Source: Fragilaria crotonensis
Lineage: Eukaryota; Bacillariophyta; Fragilariophyceae; Fragilariales; Fragilariaceae
Direction: 5' to 3'
Length of the DNA: 31,442 bases
Assembly (NCBI GenBank): GCA_022925895.1
Contig: JAKSYS010000710.1
Span: 1 to 31,442, forward strand
The position numbers and the translations under genes are program-made. The notes under the pieces are model-generated. The model saw only the letters and a program-made list of their open reading frames with translations. It had not been told where the DNA came from and ran no database searches. This document shows positions 1-7,715 of this stretch, piece by piece. Numbering within the stretch: position 1 is the first letter of the stretch; each line of letters opens with the position of its first letter.

Positions 1-191
1 TTTTGTGTACCACTGTACGCGGATGAGAAGAATCCATGATTCAAAGATTCCCTGTGTCAGCTTGTCAGCTTGCAGAGGATGAGAACACTGATTCTAATAG
101 TTGTTGAAGCATTCTCGAACCATGCGGCTCTCATGAAAGGAGTCCGTTTCGTCGACGATGAGCTCACACCACGCAATCTTCTTCTTAGGAA
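1..191. other. 5' edge, probably intron or upstream part of the DUF6824 gene
   Basis: No convincing coding frame is visible here. The downstream gene shows only the second half of its conserved domain, so an upstream exon carrying the first half is expected, probably outside the window. A possible 3' splice site (TTCTTCTTAG) ends at base 188, directly before the codon for the conserved Glu-Leu-Tyr stretch, and an in-frame stop lies at 186-188. That suits an intron-exon boundary at 188/189. This is inference from frame and splice consensus only. Confidence 0.35.
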
Positions 192-1865
192 TTGTACGTC
201 TCAAGTACTAAAAAGCAAAAGATGAAGATAAGTCGATCAGTCGTGGACGCTGTGCGTTCGTTAGATCCTCCAGGGCGATTCCTAGAAAAAGATCCTTCGT
301 CGGGGAAGTGGTTCGATATTGGTGATAAGAAGGCTGTGGAAAAGACCAGCCAAGCGCTGCGTGATGGAGCCGCCTCGTTGAGAAGACAGTTAAGTCAAGA
401 TTTGTCGGATCCTGATTTTCTATCGGCGGTGTTCGATATGGAAGGGGCCCAAAAGGATAAACCATCTTCCCCTGTTTCGGGCGCAGACATAGGTGCGAAA
501 AAGGAGGTGCCAACCAAAACCCACAGACGAGTCAAGTCCAGTCCCTCTTCAGCGCCCTCGGCAAAAGCAAGATTATTGGTCAAGAAGCTGCATAGATCTT
601 CAGAGGGACCGATGTCGCCTCGGGGGTCGGGATCGTCGATTTGTATTCAAATGCACGGAAAGCCTCCTCAGAGCCCAATCGCGATGTCTCCACGATCTGC
701 AGGTGGATCTCCTCGGCAGCATGTGACCGCTGGTGCAAATCCGAAAATTGGACACCGTCGTGTTTTTTCGCAGGGTGCGGCTCCAGTTCAGTCGACACGA
801 ATGGGTAGTCCGGTTTGCTTCGGCCCACCCAACGAGTGTCGCCACGACCCGCAATCCCGCAGCAGCTCATTCGAGTACAATGAACCCTTGGAGCACAACC
901 GGCCTCCTCCCGTGCGTCTTGGATCTCCCAATCCGCATAGTTATGCTCCTCCTCCGATGTTACCTGCTGCTTATCCGTCATCGCCTTATGGCGAACACCG
1001 TCCTTACCTCCCGCCGGTGTCTCCGAGATGGTCGCCTCGCGCTGCTGGATATGCAAGATCAAGAGGACAGTCGCTATCTCCACATCCGTACTATCACCCA
1101 GATGATTATCATCGACGGCACTCTCCTGACCTTCATTTTCGTCCACCAATTTCACCGCGAAACCAGGCGTATCAGCAGCCACATCCTCATTATCCACCTC
1201 CGCATTATCAGCAGGGAGCCTCACACACATTGGCTGTTCCTTGTCTTGGTAATGAATCTCCTCGTATGTACGAGCAGCTTCCGATGGCACCATCAAGACA
1301 GTACTACCCCCAAAGTCCTCGTAACCGCGCTAGTCAACATGGGGGGCCGTCGAACGGCAGTCAAGTCCAGTCCATTCCCATTGACTTTACTCCTCCCCAA
1401 GGATTTTCGCGACGAATCGAAGTTCGTCCTTGTTATTCTTCAATGCATATGGAAGTGGATGTGGACGAAAAAAAGCAAGATGACCCTGAAAGGACCAGAT
1501 ATGAATCGTACAGTCGCTACCAGCATCAGCAAGGTGCTCCATTTGATGAGCATAATCAATCGTCAGCGAGCCCTTCGGCCGTTGTCGATGTGGTCAAAAG
1601 CAACGACCTCAATAAAGATGTGTCAGTGTATATGTCCCCTTCTCGCGAGAACGAAGATTATGATCAGTGTGATGAGTATCCGTCGGATGAAGAGTTAGAT
1701 CCTGCTGGGAACAGACTTTCACCGTTACCTTTTGATCATCATGAAGATCCATCGTCTTTAATGGAACTTCCTGGAAACATCCTTTCACTGCCGATTTCTC
1801 CGTGCGGTCCACATGATGGAGGGATGGGATATTGTGTTTCAAGGAGGACGCCACAATCATATTGA
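189..1865 (+). CDS. DUF6824-type domain protein with Pro/Ser-rich tail, 5' partial
   Basis: The first 50 or so residues match the C-terminal half of a domain common in diatom nuclear proteins (now DUF6824): key residues are ISRSVVDAVRS, then DPPGRFLEKD, KWFDIGDKKA and EKTSQALRDGA. The N-terminal half is missing, so the gene must start upstream through a splice near 188/189; the in-frame TTG at 192 is not a real start. The remaining 500 residues are low complexity, rich in Pro, Ser, His and Tyr, with about ten Ser-Pro-Arg or Ser-Pro sites that look like targets of proline-directed kinases (inference). An acidic stretch lies near the C-terminus. The function of the domain is unknown to me; a nuclear regulatory role is often assumed for such proteins. 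The frame is intact, unlike several genes further along. Confidence 0.7.
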   Translation, partial: ELYVSSTKKQKMKISRSVVDAVRSLDPPGRFLEKDPSSGKWFDIGDKKAVEKTSQALRDGAASLRRQLSQDLSDPDFLSAVFDMEGAQKDKPSSPVSGADIGAKKEVPTKTHRRVKSSPSSAPSAKARLLVKKLHRSSEGPMSPRGSGSSICIQMHGKPPQSPIAMSPRSAGGSPRQHVTAGANPKIGHRRVFSQGAAPVQSTRMGSPVCFGPPNECRHDPQSRSSSFEYNEPLEHNRPPPVRLGSPNPHSYAPPPMLPAAYPSSPYGEHRPYLPPVSPRWSPRAAGYARSRGQSLSPHPYYHPDDYHRRHSPDLHFRPPISPRNQAYQQPHPHYPPPHYQQGASHTLAVPCLGNESPRMYEQLPMAPSRQYYPQSPRNRASQHGGPSNGSQVQSIPIDFTPPQGFSRRIEVRPCYSSMHMEVDVDEKKQDDPERTRYESYSRYQHQQGAPFDEHNQSSASPSAVVDVVKSNDLNKDVSVYMSPSRENEDYDQCDEYPSDEELDPAGNRLSPLPFDHHEDPSSLMELPGNILSLPISPCGPHDGGMGYCVSRRTPQSY

Positions 1866-2234
1866 TGATGTGTCCGGTGAGGTATGGAGGTTGTAGGTCA
1901 CTTCTGTTTGTGTCGGACTCTCGATTTGAACTCGTGACAATGTGACCTGTTTCGGTTCGTGTCAGTATGTGTTGACGGCTGTCTATGTAGTGTGGCTGCT
2001 AGTTTGTATGTTATCCGGAATCTGTGAACGGCCTTCTAAACATGAATGCCAACTGTTAGGACATGCATCTCGATATAATTTCAATGCATACCTAGTAAAT
2101 CAAAATGGGTAAACGTGAGAAGATTCTCTATCGAACTTTTTATGATTGAAGTGTGAATTGAGAACGTGCGCTCTTGTCAGCGTCGTCGCATCAAAGTCTA
2201 CCACAAGGACGCCTCGAATTAGACTAGTCCCACT
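1866..2234. other. convergent 3' intergenic region
   Basis: This 369-base gap lies between the ends of two convergent genes. It must hold both 3' untranslated regions. I see no open frame with coding character, no RNA gene and no long repeat. An alternative splice (GTAAAG at about 2230-2235 on the minus strand) could extend the ferredoxin C-terminus into this gap, but no convincing terminal exon was found. Confidence 0.5.
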
Positions 2235-2675
2235 TTACGGGAAGCCGTCATCTGGAATGCGAACTTTCATACCAGCAAAGTCCTCACGAACGCAGATTTG
2301 GCAACCCAATCGCGACGTCTCAGTGAGCCCGAAAGCTAAATCCAACATGTCATCTTCTTCCTCCTCTTTCTTGGGTAATGAGGCGTAAATTTCTGGTTCG
2401 AAAACCAAATGGCAAGTGGCACAAGCTAATTCGCCCCCGCAAGCGCCCTCAAGTTCAATGTTGTTATCATGAGCGACATCCAGCAGGTGCTTCCCGATCT
2501 CGGCTTCGACTTGTTTCTCCTCGCCATTGCGTAATATGTAGCTAAAGGACACTGTTGATGACGCCCGAAACGCAGGTTGTCGCCGTTGCTGTCTGCTCGC
2601 TGCTTGCAGCAACAATGGTCGATAATTAAGAATTCTCGAATTCTTCAGACTCCTTGTCAGGGTACTTCTTAACAT
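2235..2675 (-). CDS. mitochondrial adrenodoxin-type [2Fe-2S] ferredoxin
   Basis: This 146-residue protein is a small electron carrier of the adrenodoxin/Yah1 type, which passes electrons from ferredoxin reductase to Fe-S cluster assembly and related reactions in the mitochondrial matrix (family knowledge). The cluster ligands are visible as C79-x5-C85-x2-C88-x36-C125, with the family signatures ELEGACGGELACATCH and LGCQICV. An acidic EEEEDDMLD stretch lies at about residues 104-112, where partner proteins dock in the family. The first 40 residues are rich in Arg, Ser, Leu and Gln with no acids, as in a mitochondrial presequence. The C-terminus stops at DDGFP, slightly shorter than many family members; a further small exon cannot be excluded. 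It is divergent from the SANT-protein gene. Confidence 0.88.
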   Translation of the reverse strand: MLRSTLTRSLKNSRILNYRPLLLQAASRQQRRQPAFRASSTVSFSYILRNGEEKQVEAEIGKHLLDVAHDNNIELEGACGGELACATCHLVFEPEIYASLPKKEEEEDDMLDLAFGLTETSRLGCQICVREDFAGMKVRIPDDGFP

Positions 2676-3082
2676 GATGTGTAGTTGAGATTCCGACTGT
2701 TCAATCCAGACGAGATGAGGTACTTAATCACTGTATTGAGTTTTGTGCTGGCAAGCGTGATGATGAGTGTTGCGATTTGATGCGATGGTGCTGAATGCGG
2801 AAACTTCCTGTGAGGAAACGCTGACGTCATCCTGCGTAGGGTTATAAAGCGGTTTGATTTTCCGCGAAAACCGCCGTTGTTTTCTCCTCATTTTTTTCGT
2901 TTCTTTTGTGGAACACTTGTCAGGTCTTCCGTAGCTCCCCACTCCCCACCTGAGAGATAAAGAGAGAGAAAGAAGAGTTTTGAGCGTTTGTCGTGTTGTA
3001 TGGTTTTAGGCGTTGAGCATCCATCCATTCTTCGATTGTCACAATCCATTGTAGCATTGTTCGCTTTCCATAATTGACAATC
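2676..3082. promoter_or_regulatory. divergent promoter region with a TGACGTCA palindrome
   Basis: This 407-base gap separates the divergent ferredoxin and SANT-protein genes and should contain both promoters. The perfect 8-base palindrome TGACGTCA at 2822-2829 is the classical bZIP/CREB binding site. TGACGT elements have been described as CO2/cAMP-responsive sites in diatom promoters (established for a carbonic anhydrase promoter of P. tricornutum). A purine-rich stretch (GAGAGATAAAGAGAGAG type) lies at about 2952-2974. Function here is inference. Confidence 0.4.
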
Positions 3083-5769
3083 ATGAATGAAATCTTCGGG
3101 ATTCAAGTCTGCAGACGGCTCTTTGAAGCTCCTAAGCGAAAGCGTCCGGCTGCGTCGCATTCCCTTGATGGAGGAATGCTGGCCAATCTTGTCCCTGAAG
3201 TTCGACTGACAGGTGCGAAAAAGGTAAAAAGTCGGAAGGACAGCCGAAGTTGTGATACCAGTGTTCTAGCAACAATGGGAAGGTACAACTCTCCGCCGAG
3301 GAGCAACAAGGAGATGAAGAAAATGAGCAGCTCCGTCATGGCGATGGATTATTCAGATCCCGAAAAGAAGGATGTCGCCATGTCTGTATTTGAAATGATA
3401 TGTCAACAAGAAACAAGAAATGTTACATCAGGAGTCCATGGACCATATCGTCAGAGTGCAAAGCGACGAAGAATACCCCCACACCAGGTTTCTCGTCCGG
3501 TTCTATTTTCCTCAAAAGCGATCGATGCGCTATCAGTATTAGAGACAGTTCAGCCAGTTCAAGACCAAATGACCATCGGTAGAACCGAGATTGAAGGATC
3601 GAAGCGTCGAGGCAAGCGCGAGCGACTATTGGTATCTGGAGGGGGGATGAAGCCAACGGTACGCATTGCGGAATCGTCAGTCGAAGTAACAGAAGGGAGC
3701 AAAAAGTCCGAGGAACTTTGTATTCTCAAATCATCAGCTGAGCAAGAAGAAACAAAGGCAACAAAGGAGCTACGCATAGAAACCAAGCCAAAGTGTTATC
3801 CAACATCACCAGGGAAAAGTGAAGTGCAGTGCTCCGACGAAACTACCGAAACCGCTAAGGCGATTTTGGAGCACCGAACATGTCAATCCGCCTCGTGCAA
3901 TGCAACATTGCATCGCGGGGAAGTTCGTGACGATGCCACAAGTCGATCTCTCTCGTACGAGCAAGTAGAGGTTTCTGAGGGCGATGATTTGCTTGGAGTT
4001 TCCGAAGCATCAATGGCTGAGAGCACTTCGCCGGCCGTTGACGTTTCTACCATTGCAGAGGCAGCCATAACTTTGCTTCGTCTATCATCTTCGAAAAGTG
4101 AAAGTGAGGACGAAGGTACACCAAACCAATTGCAATCGGTAGCTTTCGAAAGGATTGCTCAGGACAAGGGGCGACGCAAAAGAGGAGGGTGCACGCAATG
4201 AGGGGAAGAAGCGTATCGTCTCCTCGAGTTACCGAACCCATGCGACGATCAAATCGAGCAGCAGCTCCAACGCAACGATTCATTCCAGTCGACACCAGAA
4301 GAAGTAAGCGAGTGCCCGGCTCCAGAGGTGTGAAACCACTGAAAGACAAAGGGTCTGAGGATGATGTCGGAGTGAGTGACAACAGTCGCGCAGAGACTTC
4401 TACCAGGGCAGAGGCAGCTGAAAAAGAAGCATCTCAGGTTGCTGCTATGAAGTCAGCAAAGGACAGAATGAAAAGGACGCGTCAAACTGTAAGTAGATCT
4501 CCGCAAGGAGAACACGGTATTCACCAAAGAATCCGGAAGCGTGTGGGACCGTCTGTCGACATCAGAAGACACGAGAAGGATCAATCAATAGAACACAAAC
4601 CAACGCCGACAAATCTGTGACAATAAAAGGTAGCACGGGAGTTGGTCCACCGGAATCGAATGTGATGAAGGTCGAAGCAGGTGGAAATGACTGTTTGAAA
4701 ACGAGAAAAGAACATAAGTCAGAAACCTCCGCAGATTCGCCTTGCAAGAGGAGGTCGTTCCGCCTTCTAAGTCAAGGCGCAAGCTTCACTCCACCGCATA
4801 AGATTGTTGTCGAAGACGACTTTTTCGACAGTATACAAAGGCGACGTCGTGTCAAACCTGATGCTGATAGTGAAGAGTCCAGATCTGAACGGAAACAATC
4901 TGGGTGCGTGGTCAAGACGACAAAGCAGACCAAGAAACCAAAGGAGACACTTTCACGTCACCAAAAAGAAAAAGATGAAACAGTTGGGGCTACATCGCAT
5001 TCAGAAAGCAAGTCTGATATCAAGGAAAAAGCATCGAACAAGGCAGCCATTTGCAAGCAAGTGGCAATTCGGTGTGGTAGGAATATGGATGAGCCAACTC
5101 TTGTTGATCTCGACGGTTGGACTTGGCAACAGATCGCATCTCTAAGAAGCGCTTACGCGAATGGACCCATGTTCGAATCAATTCTGGGAAGATATCGCAA
5201 ACCAAATCGACGGTCAAAGCGAAGATGAGTGTCGCAAAAAGTGGTTTTCCTTGGTCAATACTCCCGCAGCAAAGAAAACGCAAACACAGCAAGCCAAGAG
5301 GAAACATGATGGTGTTGCTCCTAAGCGTGAGGTGGACGAAGATGATTTGTTCAATTCTACTCCGATGAGATTGCAATTACTCGACGATTGTGCCGACGAG
5401 AAAAAACACCTAGTACTTGACATTGACTTTGGAAGTCCCATCGTTGTGGATGAATCATACAAGGTGAACCAAGCTGCAGGGTACGATGATGAGGCCAAAG
5501 TAGATGTCGTCGCAGCAAGATTGGGATACAGCAAGACTTACATCAAGAATTTGAAAAGAGACATATCGAAAGGCAAGGAGAAGGTGCGAAAGAAGAAGAT
5601 CCGTCCTGTGTGCGACACTGGCCCAAGAGGAATCTCGTCCGCTATTGATTGTGGAGATCTTGAAGTCAAGGGAACCTTGTCCCCGGGTGGGACAATGAGA
5701 GTGCGAACAATTTACTGGAACGGGGAGAGCGAAGACTCCGACGAACTTTTCGACTCCGACGAGGAGTAG
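3083..5769 (+). CDS. SANT-domain protein, M18BP1/KNL2-like candidate, frame interrupted or spliced
   Basis: The frame begins at ATG 3083 (an in-frame TTG 9 bases earlier is not needed). Coding is carried by four successive registers: 3083-4201, about 4189-4488, about 4566-5160 and 5161-5769. A good intron, GTAAGT at 4489 to CAG at 4565, joins registers two and three at a codon boundary. The first change near 4190 is either an intron (GT at 4116 to AG at 4228) or a base missing from a G run. The change at 5160 falls inside the SANT domain and has no possible intron. The domain reads DGWTWQQIASLRSAYA, then DPCSNQFWEDIA and ECRKKWFSLV, close to the single SANT repeat of M18BP1/KNL2, which helps load CENP-A at centromeres. 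The rest is basic, Ser-rich and likely disordered, with NLS-like KRKRP and KRRR clusters. The family assignment rests on the SANT pattern and layout; another SANT protein is possible. Confidence 0.6.
4489..4565 (+). other. predicted intron in the SANT-protein gene
   Basis: A consensus donor GTAAGT at 4489 and an acceptor CAG ending at 4565 enclose 77 bases. Removing them joins two open registers exactly at a codon boundary, whereas reading through reaches a stop at 4618-4620. The acceptor could equally be the AAG ending at 4568, which keeps the same frame. Confidence 0.6.
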
Positions 5770-5928
5770 ATATAAAAGTAAGAAAACTCGTAATATTGGC
5801 ACCGAACATAATTGCTGATTGAGTTAAATTCTTATCAGTGAGCTCATCATGAAGCCTACTATAACCGACAGATGCAAATGGAACATGACTGCATGTAGGA
5901 AAAACGCCTTCACAGTTTGCAGTTTCCA
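5770..5928. other. short convergent 3' gap
   Basis: These 159 bases lie between the ends of the SANT gene and the GT23-like gene. No feature beyond expected 3' untranslated sequence is visible. Confidence 0.5.
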
Positions 5929-7011
5929 CTACCAAACACCCGACACAAGATCAATCATCTTAGTGCAATCGTTGCAACGTGGATCAATGACATTCTTCCG
6001 CAGATGGTTAATGACACTACTCCAGTTGGACTTTGTAGTTAGGACGAATAGTTTGGCTTCCATCGCCACCAAGAGAGACGCGAGGCCAGCAAGCCCCGCT
6101 CGACCCTTGGAATTCATGGACATGTGGGAGGCTCGATTTCCCTTTGGAGGACGAAATCGATGGAGCTCTTCAACGGTTCGATCGAAATAGATATTCCAAC
6201 CAGCGGGTGTGGCATTTTTAAACTCTTGATAGGCTCGCGGGTCTTCGGTCGCCAAGTAAATGTTGGCAGTTCGATTGTGTCCTTGCGTTTCTTGCAACAG
6301 TGTCGAGATCGCGTCCATATATGTCTGGACTGCCACAAGGGTCCGATTAGGCATTTCCCAGAACTTATCGCCCCATCGAACATGGACAGTAATCAGGTCG
6401 TCAGGTGTCCCCTTGGCCCCAAACAGTAATCCTACTTGTCGTTGCGCTTCTTGAATGACGAGCGGCGAGATGCGATGGAACAGAAATTCGGTGCTAGCGG
6501 CTCGAAATTCTCGCAAAACATCTTCACCGTTCCCTCGTAATAGTGCACACTGGTGGCGCTTGAGATCTCGTGGATCCGAGGCGTTGTTGTTGCTGAGCAG
6601 TGGTGCTTCCTCGCAGCCGCATTTGAATTCGGAACCGGGCAGATAGCACAACCACGGTGACTTTTCTGCAACGGCCCGATTGCAAAAGGTTTGATCCAAC
6701 CACAACCAAATGGGATTGTATGTCCGTAATCGGAATCCAGCCTCCATGGAATTGCACATGGCTTGAGACCAAAGAGCAATGTGGGATCCCATCCCATAGG
6801 AATTGTCTAAATGGAAAGTGTTGACAGGAAGAGAACAGTTGGATTGGTGGGCGTCTATCGCCTTTGCGAACCGAGAAAGTGGTGGATGATGAGACCAATC
6901 ATGTCTAAGCTTTCCAACAGCCTTGGGCAGCAGGAGAGTGGTATTCAGGTCGCTCTTTTGTGCGGGTTTGACATTGCAGATGACGATATAAAGCGAGGTA
7001 TCCCACTTCGC
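5929..7011 (-). CDS. GT23 (FUT8)-like fucosyltransferase, 5' exon uncertain
   Basis: The protein resembles the catalytic region of alpha-1,6-fucosyltransferases (GT23), which move fucose from GDP-fucose to N-glycan cores in the Golgi. The continuous open stretch runs up to a stop at 7012-7014 and includes residues before the first ATG (6792), such as FHLDNSYGMGSH, that clearly belong to the same domain. A splice acceptor near 7006-7011 is therefore likely. Family signatures are LITVHVRWGDK (the R-x-x-D-K of the donor site, about residues 206-214 of the open stretch), IYLATEDPRAYQEFK and LFVLTTKSNWSSVI near the end. There is no SH3 domain, unlike animal FUT8. A candidate first exon lies on the same strand at about 7140-7229 starting MALEKPG, but its splice is unresolved. 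Several Asn-x-Ser/Thr sites suit a lumenal protein. The gene is divergent from a GT10-like gene. Confidence 0.7.
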   Translation of the reverse strand, partial: AKWDTSLYIVICNVKPAQKSDLNTTLLLPKAVGKLRHDWSHHPPLSRFAKAIDAHQSNCSLPVNTFHLDNSYGMGSHIALWSQAMCNSMEAGFRLRTYNPIWLWLDQTFCNRAVAEKSPWLCYLPGSEFKCGCEEAPLLSNNNASDPRDLKRHQCALLRGNGEDVLREFRAASTEFLFHRISPLVIQEAQRQVGLLFGAKGTPDDLITVHVRWGDKFWEMPNRTLVAVQTYMDAISTLLQETQGHNRTANIYLATEDPRAYQEFKNATPAGWNIYFDRTVEELHRFRPPKGNRASHMSMNSKGRAGLAGLASLLVAMEAKLFVLTTKSNWSSVINHLRKNVIDPRCNDCTKMIDLVSGVW

Positions 7012-7229
7012 TCATGCTCCGAACAGGAAGTCTTGAGCTCGATTGCTTGAGCTTGTTCCACATCGATATTGAGACTGTCGCAAGAAGCTTTTAGATCAAT
7101 TCCCCCAATTGTCACTGGCATCGCCGTTAGGATACTTATTCGTTCGGTGTCAACATTGCCCATCTCCATTGAAGGGAGGGTAAGATCCGAATCGGAGGAA
7201 ATGCATTTTCCTGGCTTTTCAAGAGCCAT

Positions 7230-7715
7230 AGCGCCCCAACGCAGGAGCACAATAGAGTCAACCTCAGCCGAAATAACGAGGTTGACTGTCGTGCCATAAG
7301 ATCGATCACTCAGAGCTCGACATGAGGGAGGTCATTGTCATCGCCATCGTTTTTTAATGACTGTGTCGCATAGTACAAGCCCCCGGAATCAGATTAGCGG
7401 AGGTGCGTGGAGGGAGATCCTACATCTGGTACGTATGCATAGTGTAATGCAAAATATGTGGAATGCACTGCCGAAACTCCATTATATGACGTCATGAGTC
7501 ACGACCTTCGACCTTCAACTCGAAAATTTGAAAGAACCGGATGAGTTGCCGACGAAGATTCACTCCAAGGGCTCGCCTTGTTGTTGGTCGAATCGACGTA
7601 TCTCCACATCCCACTCGTCAAATGTGACCTTGCCTCAATCCTAAACATCGCCAAGGTGAAAGTAGAACATCACTAAACAATAAGGGCGCTCCTGTCGACT
7701 TCGCGACTCTTTGAC
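7230..7715. promoter_or_regulatory. divergent promoter between two fucosyltransferase-like genes
   Basis: These 486 bases probably hold both promoters. Two bZIP-type sites stand back to back: TGACGTCA at 7487-7494 and TGAGTCA at 7495-7501, the classical CRE and AP-1 half-site arrangements. I see no coding frame. Joint control of the two genes from this site is inference. Confidence 0.45.

Noticed and set aside
733-1698. 321-codon open frame on the + strand overlapping the DUF6824 gene
   Set aside because: It is another register of the same DNA; the neighbouring register has the conserved domain and Pro/Ser-rich composition.
5143-5161. An intron explaining the register change within the SANT domain
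   Set aside because: No GT...AG pair fits between the two halves of the domain; a lost dinucleotide is simpler.
6945-7250. 101-codon minus-strand frame as an independent gene upstream of the GT23-like gene
   Set aside because: It overlaps the GT23 open stretch in another register at its end; at most its start could be a first exon of that gene.
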